A stretch of DNA of 64,000 bases from Ktedonobacter robiniae. GTDB lineage: Bacteria; Chloroflexota; Ktedonobacteria; Ktedonobacterales; Ktedonobacteraceae. The stretch spans positions 186,001 through 250,000 of the forward strand of contig NZ_BNJG01000003.1 of NCBI RefSeq assembly GCF_016587375.1, read 5' to 3'. The notes beneath the pieces are model-generated. The model had not been told where the DNA came from. It saw nothing but the letters and a program-made list of their open reading frames with translations, and did no database searches. How positions within the stretch are numbered: position 1 is the first letter of the stretch; each line of letters opens with the position of its first letter. The translations under genes were made by a program, and so were the position numbers. Shown piece by piece: positions 43,607 through 51,132 of this stretch.

Positions 43607-45123
43607 ACTATGTACATTCCCTGCCCGAGGTGCTTGTGGAAGCAGAGGGAACGGCGCTCGCCACTGATATTTCGCAGTCGCTAGGAGAGGTACGGATTCA
43701 GCAGCGTCTCTCGCTGCCGACGCTCTGCGAATTGACATTTGCCGATCCACCAGCATCCCTGGCGAGCGCCGTATGGCTCACACCAGGGACAGCGTTGCGT
43801 GTCATGATCGCAGGGCAACCGGAACCACTTTTTGTGGGTCAAGTGACGGCAGTTGAGCATTGCTACGAGCCAGCCTATGGTCGCGCAATTCGCGTTCGTG
43901 GGTACGATCTCCTGCATCGGCTACGGAAGCGCCAATCGGTGCGCGCCCATGTACAGGTCACTACACGAGACCTGGCGCAAGAACTGGCCGCCGACCTGGG
44001 ATTGGTTGTGAAGGCAGCGGAACCTGGACCATTGTGGCCCCGGCTCATCCAGCATCGGCAATCAGATCTCGAACTCCTGCAGGAAGTGGCCGAACGGTGT
44101 GGGTTATACCTGGCGCTACGGGGAAATGTCCTGCATCTGTTGACCTTGCAAGGCATTGGCGAGGTCGTGCCACTTGCCCTGGGCGAGTCCCTCCCTCAAG
44201 CACGCATCGAGATCAATGCTGACACGGTATGCCAATCAGTGGCCGCGGCGGGATGGGATCCATCACGAATAGAAACCCACGAAGGCCAGGCATCACGGGC
44301 GCGAGTAGGACGTGCTGTTGCCGCCGGGATAACGCCGGCACATGTCGGTGGAAGCGAGAGGCGCGAGCTTGTTGATGAAGCGGCACCTGGCAGCGATCAC
44401 GCGATCGGGCTCGCTCAGGCAGAGTTAGACTTGCGGGTAGCGCGAGAAGTGACGCTCTGGGGGATAGCCGAGGGCGATCCACGCCTACAACCAGGAACGC
44501 CGGTGGAGGTCACAGGAGTAGCCGACGCCGTGGCGGGGCGCTACGTCCTCTCGGCTGTCACGCATACCATTGATGCCCGTAAGGGGTTTATTTCCGAAAT
44601 CACCAGTTCTCCTCCTGCTACGCGACCGCGGTCGCGTAGCAGTCTCGCCACGCCAGGAGTGGTAACTCAGATAGATGATCCCGAGAAGTTAGGGCGCATT
44701 CGCGTTTCCCTGCCAACGTATGGCAATGTGGAGACAGACTGGATGGGGGTTTTGAGCGCAGGGGCGGGCGCGGGAAAAGGATTTATAACCTTACCAGACA
44801 TTGGAGATCACGTGCTGGTCCTCTTCGCGCACGAAGATCCAGGCCAGGGAGTAGTGCTCGGTGGACTCTACGGAGTAGAGGAACCACCAGATGTGGGCAT
44901 TGATGGCGGTGTGGTGCGCCGCTATACGTTGCTGACCCCGGGCGGGCAGCGTATCCAGCTTGATGATGGGCAGCAGACGATCCGCCTGGAGAACAGTCGT
45001 GGAAGCTACTGCGAACTCTCGCCGCAGAAGGTGCGCGTACATGCGACGGCGGATCTGGAGATCGAGGCACCGGGGCAACGGGTAGTCATTCGCGGCAAGA
45101 ACATCGACTTTGAGAGAGGATAA
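43603..45123 (+). CDS. eCIS spike protein (VgrG/Pvc8-like)
   Basis: 506 residues. The first 330 are a gpD/gp27-like hub (GTALRVMIAGQPEPLFVGQVTA, IQHRQSDLELLQEVAERCGLYL). From about 350 an OB-fold gp5 domain follows (GVVTQIDDPEKLGRIRVSLP, DWMGVLSAGAGAGKGF, PDIGDHVLVLFAHEDPGQGVVLGGL), and the end resembles a short beta-helix needle (QRIQLDDGQQTIRLENSRGS). It forms the trimeric spike at the tube tip. No extra effector domain is fused, so any toxin would be separate. Confidence 0.93.
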   Translation: MNYVHSLPEVLVEAEGTALATDISQSLGEVRIQQRLSLPTLCELTFADPPASLASAVWLTPGTALRVMIAGQPEPLFVGQVTAVEHCYEPAYGRAIRVRGYDLLHRLRKRQSVRAHVQVTTRDLAQELAADLGLVVKAAEPGPLWPRLIQHRQSDLELLQEVAERCGLYLALRGNVLHLLTLQGIGEVVPLALGESLPQARIEINADTVCQSVAAAGWDPSRIETHEGQASRARVGRAVAAGITPAHVGGSERRELVDEAAPGSDHAIGLAQAELDLRVAREVTLWGIAEGDPRLQPGTPVEVTGVADAVAGRYVLSAVTHTIDARKGFISEITSSPPATRPRSRSSLATPGVVTQIDDPEKLGRIRVSLPTYGNVETDWMGVLSAGAGAGKGFITLPDIGDHVLVLFAHEDPGQGVVLGGLYGVEEPPDVGIDGGVVRRYTLLTPGGQRIQLDDGQQTIRLENSRGSYCELSPQKVRVHATADLEIEAPGQRVVIRGKNIDFERG

Positions 45124-45126
45124 ACG

Positions 45127-45468
45127 ATGAAGTGGCTCACTGAGTATGGGGTTATTACCTGCAAACACGAGTTAGGAGTCGTCTCTCTCGCGACGACCCA
45201 GGACCTGGTGACCATCGAGCAGCGAAAGGTGCTGGTAGAGAACGATCCGGAAGGCAGGTTGATCACGGGCTGCCCGAATATTGGCGCCACGATCAAACCA
45301 TGTACTCGCACCCTCAACGTAGAGGTCGGCTACTCCGATTTTCTGCGCATTCATGGTCAGCGCATCTGCCTGGATACGGTGACCGGCCTGACCGACGGGA
45401 CGCCACCGGGCGTGGTCAAATACACGGTGCGCGACCCCGGTCAACAACTCGTGACGGAGGTACTATGA
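45127..45468 (+). CDS. PAAR-like spike tip (Pvc10-like)
   Basis: 113 residues. GRLITGCPNIGATIKPCTRT resembles a PAAR-like repeat with Cys residues available for metal binding, followed by CLDTVTGLTDGTPPGVVKYTV. Position after the VgrG-like gene fits the sharp tip that caps the spike. It lacks any toxin extension. The stop overlaps the gp25 start (ATGA). Confidence 0.75.
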   Translation: MKWLTEYGVITCKHELGVVSLATTQDLVTIEQRKVLVENDPEGRLITGCPNIGATIKPCTRTLNVEVGYSDFLRIHGQRICLDTVTGLTDGTPPGVVKYTVRDPGQQLVTEVL

Positions 45469-45896
45469 GCACGCCACGCTATCGCGCCTGGAAATTCGTC
45501 CATCCCGACCTGGACACGTCGGAGGGGCCAGCGGGCCTCGGTCTCACTCCACGGGGAGGTATTGCCATGGTGGACGATCGTGACTCCGTACGCCAGGCAA
45601 TCTTACTCTTGCTGTCCACTGTCCCAGGCGAGAGAATCATGCGCCCTGAGTATGGTTGTCATTTGCATCGCCTGGTGTTCTCTCCCAATGATGAGACGAC
45701 TGCCGGTTTAGCCATTCACTATGTGCGGCAGGCGCTCGATCGGTGGGAGCCGCGCATTGAAGTGCTGCGGCTAGATGCGCAGCGTGACGCAGTGAATCCA
45801 GAACAACTCACGATCAGCCTTGAATACCGTGTACGGGCCACCCAGCAGACCGATGTCACGACGCTTCCCTTTAACCTTGCGGGAGGGAGACGCTAA
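45465..45896 (+). CDS. Baseplate wedge protein, gp25/GPW-like
   Basis: 143 residues starting MSTPRYRAWKFVHPDLD, with GGAGGT just before. ILLLLSTVPGERIMRPEYGCHLHRLVF carries the conserved EPR-like (MRPEYG) motif of gp25 wedge proteins, and LRLDAQRD and SLEYRVRATQQ follow. It locks sheath to baseplate and starts sheath assembly. It shares one base with the next gene. Confidence 0.93.
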   Translation: MSTPRYRAWKFVHPDLDTSEGPAGLGLTPRGGIAMVDDRDSVRQAILLLLSTVPGERIMRPEYGCHLHRLVFSPNDETTAGLAIHYVRQALDRWEPRIEVLRLDAQRDAVNPEQLTISLEYRVRATQQTDVTTLPFNLAGGRR

Positions 45897-48481
45897 TGCC
45901 ACTTCCCTCGCCCAACCTGGACGATCGTGACTTCCGGCAGCTTATGGAGGAAGCGCGTCGTCGTATTACGCAGTCGTCTCCGGAGTGGACAGACCTTTCG
46001 CCGGGCGATCCCGGAATGGTGCTGCTGGAACTGTTCGCGCACCTCACCGAAACGATGATCTACCGCTTAAACCGTGTGCCCGAGAAGATGTACATCGAGT
46101 TCTTGAGGTTGATCGGCCTGCGCCTGCAACCCCCAGCCGCGGCCAGCGTGAGCTTGCTCTTTAGCCGGGCACGAGCCGAGGATCAACCGATCCAGATCCC
46201 TCGGGGAACGCGGGTGGCGCTCAGTCGCTCGGGGAGTTCAAGCGACGCGCTTATCTTTACGACGGCGGTGAACGCGACTATCCCTGCTGGTAGAACTCAG
46301 GTAGAAGTATTGGCTCACCACTGCGATCTGGTGGAGGGTGAGCTTGCCGGGACGGGTACCGGTTTGCCCAATCTGGTTATCAGGGTACAGCGGGCACCAT
46401 TCGTAGCGAGAACGGGAGACGATTTGGACCTGATCGTCGGCGTTGAAGCTGGGCCAGGCGAACTGGGCGAACGTATCCCAGCAATCGAATATCAAGGCAA
46501 GACCTATCGTGTATGGCGCGAGGTTGATAGCTTTACCAACGTTGGAGATGACCCGTATGTTTACCTTGCCGATAGGATGTCGGGAATGATCATGTTCGCC
46601 CCAGCGGCGCGGCTTGGGCAGCGGGGGGGCGCGCTGGAAGATGTTGCACATGCACTATCGGCTATTCCGGGTGCTAGGCGAGAGATACGGGTCTGGTACC
46701 GGCGTGGGGGTGGGCCAGAGGGAAATGTTGAGGCCAACACCCTGACCAAACTGAAGGACCAGATCATCGGCGTCCAGGTCACAAACCCCGGTCCGGCAGT
46801 GGGAGGACGCGCGGCGGAAACGCTGGAGAATGCGTTGGTGCGCGGGCCACAGCAATTGCACTCATTGCAACGGGCGGTAACTGCCCGCGATTTCGAACTG
46901 GTCGCGCTCTACAATTCACGGGTAGTGGCACGAGCGAAAGCGCTGACGCGGGCCGCGTTATGGGCATATGCCACACCTGGAACCGTAGAAGTGCTGCTGG
47001 TTCCCTTTCTCCCCGAAGAGAAGCGGGATGGAGGACAGGTGACGGTGTCCGTGCTCCAGGACCACCAGACCACGGAGGCCCGCGTACATGTCCAGCAGGC
47101 ACTGGACGAGCGACGTCCGCTTGGGACGACCTGCCTGGTAAATTGGGCCCATTATAAGGAGGTACGTGTGAAGGCGAGAATCGTGATCAGGCGGGAAGAA
47201 GATCCTCAGGCAGTCAGGCAGCGGGTCATTGAACGCCTGCACCAGACGATTAACCCACTGCCGACACCGTTCAGTTCGACTGGATGGCCCTTTGGGCAGG
47301 CCCTGCGCGCATCCCATGTCTACGATGTGGCATTAGCAGAGCCAGGGGTGCGCTGGGTGGATCAGGTACGGCTCGTGGTAGATGAGGTCCCCGAGAGTAA
47401 TGTAACAACACTTGTCGCCGATAGCACACAGCCGCGAACCTGGTATGTCGGGAGTGGAAGCATGCTGTTCCGCTCGCTCAACGATGGCGGGGGCTGGGAG
47501 CCGGCTGGCCGCTTCAAGGGAGAGGAAATCACCGTTGTGCAGGTTCATGCGCGTCAAGCGGGGCTTGTCGCCGTTGCCACTCGCCTGCCCAACGATAAGG
47601 GATCGCGCCTGCACATTTCGCGAGATTGCGCAGAAACATGGGAAGCCACCATCTACTCCCTGGCATTCCTGATACAGGACCTGGCATGGACATTACGGGG
47701 CGGCGCGCCTGTTCTGCTACTGGCGACAAACGTCGGGTTGTATGAACTCACCATGCAGCCGGGCAGTAGCCCTGTACAGGTGCTCGTGGACCAGTCGAAT
47801 CAGGGGCTAGGCTTTTACGCGGTAACAACCAGTACGGACGCGCGGGGGAGCACAAACGTCGCTGTGGCGGCGCAGAATACCGGTGGGGTCTATCTTTCCA
47901 GCAGTGGGGGCGCGACGAGCACCTTTCGGCATACTGGGCTGCGTGGCGAGGATATCAGGGAATTAGTGATAGAGCACGATGGTCCCCGCTCATTTATCTG
48001 GGCGGGCGCGGCGGTCTCCGGCGGAGATGACCCCGGCAAGGGATGCTTTACCTGGGAGTTGCGCGGCTCAGAGGACCCGCCAGAAGGATGGCAAAGGTTC
48101 GGAAAAAACTGGACTGGGGGGACGTGTCGCTCAATCACTTTTATCGGCACGAAGGTTCTGGCGGGCTCTCATCGCGCGGGTGTGCTGCAACTAGACCGCC
48201 GTGGACGTGATGCCGCCTGGCGAGTATCTGACGTAGGCTGTGGCCTGCCCCTGAGAGACCCGGGCCGCTTCCACCCGGTCATCGCGCTTGGAGCGGACCC
48301 TGAAACCGGGTTGGTACTGGCGGGCGGAGCAAAGGGGATTTTCCGTAGCGAGGATGGTGGGGGGGCCTACTCTTCATCCTCGAACAAAGAATTCCCCGAC
48401 AAAGTGACGTTGCCAGCAACCTGGTTGTTCGTCTCAGGCGAGCACGATATAGCGGTAGTAGGTGAAGATGAAGCGGACTGA
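45896..48481 (+). CDS. Baseplate J-like protein with C-terminal beta-propeller-like domain
   Basis: 861 residues. Residues about 1-490 are a baseplate J/gp6-type wedge protein: SPEWTDLSPGDPGMVLLELFAHLTE, VPEKMYIEFLRLIGLRL, RAVTARDFELVALYNSRVVARA, and VYDVALAEPGVRWVDQVRL. From about 500 the chain changes to BNR/VPS10-like beta blades (STQPRTWYVGSGSMLFRSLN, RLHISRDCAETWEA, VYLSSSGGATSTFR, GIFRSEDGGGAYSS), about six repeats. The extra propeller is an outward-facing module on the baseplate and could bind a target or a partner. It overlaps the next gene by 14 bases. Confidence 0.9.
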   Translation: MPLPSPNLDDRDFRQLMEEARRRITQSSPEWTDLSPGDPGMVLLELFAHLTETMIYRLNRVPEKMYIEFLRLIGLRLQPPAAASVSLLFSRARAEDQPIQIPRGTRVALSRSGSSSDALIFTTAVNATIPAGRTQVEVLAHHCDLVEGELAGTGTGLPNLVIRVQRAPFVARTGDDLDLIVGVEAGPGELGERIPAIEYQGKTYRVWREVDSFTNVGDDPYVYLADRMSGMIMFAPAARLGQRGGALEDVAHALSAIPGARREIRVWYRRGGGPEGNVEANTLTKLKDQIIGVQVTNPGPAVGGRAAETLENALVRGPQQLHSLQRAVTARDFELVALYNSRVVARAKALTRAALWAYATPGTVEVLLVPFLPEEKRDGGQVTVSVLQDHQTTEARVHVQQALDERRPLGTTCLVNWAHYKEVRVKARIVIRREEDPQAVRQRVIERLHQTINPLPTPFSSTGWPFGQALRASHVYDVALAEPGVRWVDQVRLVVDEVPESNVTTLVADSTQPRTWYVGSGSMLFRSLNDGGGWEPAGRFKGEEITVVQVHARQAGLVAVATRLPNDKGSRLHISRDCAETWEATIYSLAFLIQDLAWTLRGGAPVLLLATNVGLYELTMQPGSSPVQVLVDQSNQGLGFYAVTTSTDARGSTNVAVAAQNTGGVYLSSSGGATSTFRHTGLRGEDIRELVIEHDGPRSFIWAGAAVSGGDDPGKGCFTWELRGSEDPPEGWQRFGKNWTGGTCRSITFIGTKVLAGSHRAGVLQLDRRGRDAAWRVSDVGCGLPLRDPGRFHPVIALGADPETGLVLAGGAKGIFRSEDGGGAYSSSSNKEFPDKVTLPATWLFVSGEHDIAVVGEDEAD

Positions 48482-49037
48482 TATTGAGCGCCTGCTCCCC
48501 GAGGTTTTTCAGCGGGCCATAGAGGGAGGCTCGCCCTTGCTCACCCTGCTCGAAGTGATGGAAGCCCTGCCAGCTCCAGACGAGGCAGTGTTAGACCAGC
48601 TTGATGCGTTCTTTGATCCTTATCGCGCTCCCGATGCGTTCGTGCCTTTCCTGGCGAGCTGGGTCGATCTAGAACGTTTTTTACAGGGCGTTCCCGCAAC
48701 ATCCGCGACGCAGGCTGCTCCTTCCTGGCCCAGTGGAATGGGGCGGCTCCGCGAACTGATAGCTGCCGTACCGTTCCTGGCACAATGGCGAGGGACGGCA
48801 AAGGGACTGCTACGCTTCCTGGAAACGGCAACCGGCGTACAAGGCTTCACGATAGAGGAGCAGGTGCCGGGATCTGATGGCCTGCCCCGACCATTCCACC
48901 TGCGCGTTCGGGCCCCACACGAAGCGGCGCCATACCGCGCCATGATCGAGCAGATCATCGAGTCGGAAAAGCCTGCCTATGTTACCTATGAACTTGAAAT
49001 GGTGGAGAATCCAGAAGGCAGACCACCTTCCTCTTAG
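48468..49037 (+). CDS. Phage tail protein I-like baseplate protein (Pvc13-like)
   Basis: 189 residues from ATG 48468 (KRTDIERLLPEVFQRAI) with AGGTGA upstream; GTG 48462 is an alternative. FFDPYRAPDAFVPFLASWVDLERF and LIAAVPFLAQWRGTAKGLLRFLETATG match the P2 gpI-like family that joins the baseplate wedge periphery. This closes the structural set of the injection apparatus. The next gene begins 16 bases later. Confidence 0.88.
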   Translation: MKRTDIERLLPEVFQRAIEGGSPLLTLLEVMEALPAPDEAVLDQLDAFFDPYRAPDAFVPFLASWVDLERFLQGVPATSATQAAPSWPSGMGRLRELIAAVPFLAQWRGTAKGLLRFLETATGVQGFTIEEQVPGSDGLPRPFHLRVRAPHEAAPYRAMIEQIIESEKPAYVTYELEMVENPEGRPPSS

Positions 49038-49053
49038 AAAGGGGTACATTCGT

Positions 49054-49533
49054 ATGCGCAGCCCCAAAGTCTTTCTCGCCCTATTGTTCGTGATAGGTGT
49101 CCTCTTCGTCGTCGGTCTCAACCTTGGGGCCATACACTCCGACGATCAGGCATTCCAGCCTCCTGGGTGGGTGACGGGACTGGGTAGAGCTCTCGTCATT
49201 CAGCAGCCGTTAAAGGTTGGTGATCTGAGGCCTGCGCCCGCGAGTTGTCTTCAGAAAGATACGCTCGTCGTGCCCCTGGGCAGCGTCTGCACGTTTGGCA
49301 TTGGAGAGTCCCCCTTCACGCTGCGTCTGGTCTCACTGCAACTCATACAAGGGGCGTCGGCGACGGTAACGCTCACTCAGGAAGAGACGCTACCCGTGCA
49401 AAAGACCCTCATGGGGGCAGAGACCACAACGGATACCAATTTCAAAGTTTACCCGGGCAAAGCGCATGGGACACTCAGTATCACGTGCCTTCGTACGGAG
49501 GGGGCACCTGCGTGTCTCCTCGCACTCAAGTAA
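49054..49533 (+). CDS. Single-helix membrane protein of the eCIS operon
   Basis: 159 residues from ATG 49054, with GAAAGGGG upstream. VFLALLFVIGVLFVVGLNLG near residue 5-25 is a signal anchor, and the rest is an extracytoplasmic beta-rich domain with two Cys pairs (ASCLQKDTLVVPLGSVCTF; SITCLRTEGAPACLL). No family is recognised. It could anchor the apparatus at the membrane or be an outer appendage. The same operon position holds cell-surface proteins in other eCIS-like clusters, by analogy only. Confidence 0.6.
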   Translation: MRSPKVFLALLFVIGVLFVVGLNLGAIHSDDQAFQPPGWVTGLGRALVIQQPLKVGDLRPAPASCLQKDTLVVPLGSVCTFGIGESPFTLRLVSLQLIQGASATVTLTQEETLPVQKTLMGAETTTDTNFKVYPGKAHGTLSITCLRTEGAPACLLALK

Positions 49534-49563
49534 GTTGAGCCGGACCTCCAGGAGGATAAAACT

Positions 49564-50466
49564 ATGTCAAGCTCATTTGCGATCACCGCGGCGACCAGCA
49601 GCGTGCCTCTGGATAGCAGTCGCCAGGTGCAGACCTCGTTTACCGTTTCTAACACAACGACACGAGTCATTAGCGGTCGCGCCCGCGTGGTCGCCCTCTC
49701 ATCGGCTGCCAGTTCCTGGTTGACGCTGCTGGGAGAATCTGAGCGCGAATTCGCCAGCACCGGAAGCCAGCAATATACCGTGCAAATTACCGTTCCACCA
49801 GGCGCCCCAACTGGCGACTACACCTTCCGGCTGGATATGCTGGACCTGGCCAATCCCGATGATGACACTAGCGAGGGGCCAACGGTCAAATTTACGGTGC
49901 CCGCCGCGGCACCTGTGAAAAAACCCTTCCCCTGGTGGATCGTGGCCGCTGCGCTAGGAGCGCTGATTTTGCTAGGTGGCGCAGCCTATGGACTCAGTCA
50001 GATCACTCGGAAAGCCCCTGCACCCATCGCCATGCAACCCACCGTTACCCCCACTGTCGTGGCTGGACAATGGAAGAGCGTTGCGCCTATGCCAACCGCA
50101 CGTGAGGGATTGGTGGTGGTACGGGGGTCCGACGGGCGGCTCTATGCGATCGGTGGCCATGGTATCAATCCCGATGGCAGCTATTACCTTACCCGCGTGG
50201 AGATCTACGACGCCGCGAAGAATACCTGGACTACCGGTACGCAGATGCCCACCCGCCGAGGGTATCTAGCGGCGGTACTGGGGCCCGATGGCCTTATTTA
50301 TGCTATTGGCGGCACCAATCGTGTCGCAGACTCCGGCAATAACCAGCTCAGTACAGTGGATACCTACGATCCCTTGACAGATACCTGGACAACTCTTGCC
50401 TCCACTCTGCCCACCCTCGTTCCAACCTTACTGCTGCCGTGGGGGCCGATGGGCGCATCTATGTAA
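49564..50466 (+). CDS. Ig-like / TM / Kelch protein, first reading frame
   Basis: 300 residues with AGGAGGA upstream. Residues about 1-115 are an Ig-like beta-sandwich (SRQVQTSFTVSNTTTRVISG, VPPGAPTGDYTFRLDM). A membrane helix PWWIVAAALGALILLGGAAYG lies near 125-145. Kelch repeats start after about 170: WKSVAPMPTAREGLVVVRGS, GRLYAIGG, and NTWTTGTQMPTRRGYLAAVL. At about 50415 the frame departs from Kelch sequence and stops at 50466. A -1 shift at ACCCTCGT restores RSNLTAAVGADGRIYVIGG. Predicted to display a propeller on the cell surface. Confidence 0.8.
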   Translation: MSSSFAITAATSSVPLDSSRQVQTSFTVSNTTTRVISGRARVVALSSAASSWLTLLGESEREFASTGSQQYTVQITVPPGAPTGDYTFRLDMLDLANPDDDTSEGPTVKFTVPAAAPVKKPFPWWIVAAALGALILLGGAAYGLSQITRKAPAPIAMQPTVTPTVVAGQWKSVAPMPTAREGLVVVRGSDGRLYAIGGHGINPDGSYYLTRVEIYDAAKNTWTTGTQMPTRRGYLAAVLGPDGLIYAIGGTNRVADSGNNQLSTVDTYDPLTDTWTTLASTLPTLVPTLLLPWGPMGASM

Positions 50467-51070
50467 TAGGCGGTAAATTAGATAGCGGCGAGCTAAACGT
50501 GGTGGAGGCGTATAATGTCAGGGCACAGACCTGGACAACCCTTGTACCGATGCCGACCGCACGCTATGGGCTCGCATCGGCGGCTGGCCCCGATGGGCGT
50601 ATCTACGTCATGGGGGGATAAACGCAAGCGGCATCCTGAAGACGGTAGAGGCATATGACCCCAGGACGAACACCTGGACAACCCTTGCACCTATGCCAAC
50701 CGCACGCACGGGATTGACGGCAGTGGTAGGGCCCGATGGGCGAATTTACGCCATTGGGGGTCGAAACGCAAACGGCCCTCTCAAAACGGTGGAAGCATAT
50801 GACCCCAAAACGAATACCTGGACAACCCTTGTCGCCATGCCGACCGCACGCTATGGGCTTGGAGGAGCGCTTGGACAGGATGGAAGGATCTATGCTGTAG
50901 GTGGCTTTGCCGGGAGCCCAGTCAATATAGTCGAGGTCTACAATAACCAGCCAGTGGCGATGCACGGTATGCAGGTAGGAGAAATTTACCCGCACACCGA
51001 AGCGACGATACCACAAACCGGGCAAGAAAGAAAACGCATCATCAAGGGAAAGGATTCCTCTCGTCCCTGA
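50418..51070 (+). pseudogene. Kelch continuation in two further frames
   Basis: From 50418 to 50621 the chain reads Kelch blades in the -1 frame (ADGRIYVIGG, TWTTLVPMPTARYGLASAAG) and stops at TAA 50619-50621 directly after ATGGGGGGA. A second -1 shift on that G6 run continues as INASGILKTVEAYDPRTNTW, then PTARTGLTAVVGPDGRIYAI and further blades, ending at 51070. With both shifts the protein would have about six Kelch blades. Neither downstream block has a ribosome binding site. Confidence 0.7.
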
Positions 51071-51132
51071 GAGGCTTTCCTGCTTCGCTGAGTCCCGCCT
51101 GCTTTGTTTTTCACTGCTTGTTTGTTCGCTAC

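Noticed and set aside
39372..51070. Prophage or type VI secretion locus
   Set aside because: No capsid, portal, terminase, integrase, TssJ/L/M or ClpV genes. Cap, LysM and PAAR-like genes fit an eCIS better.
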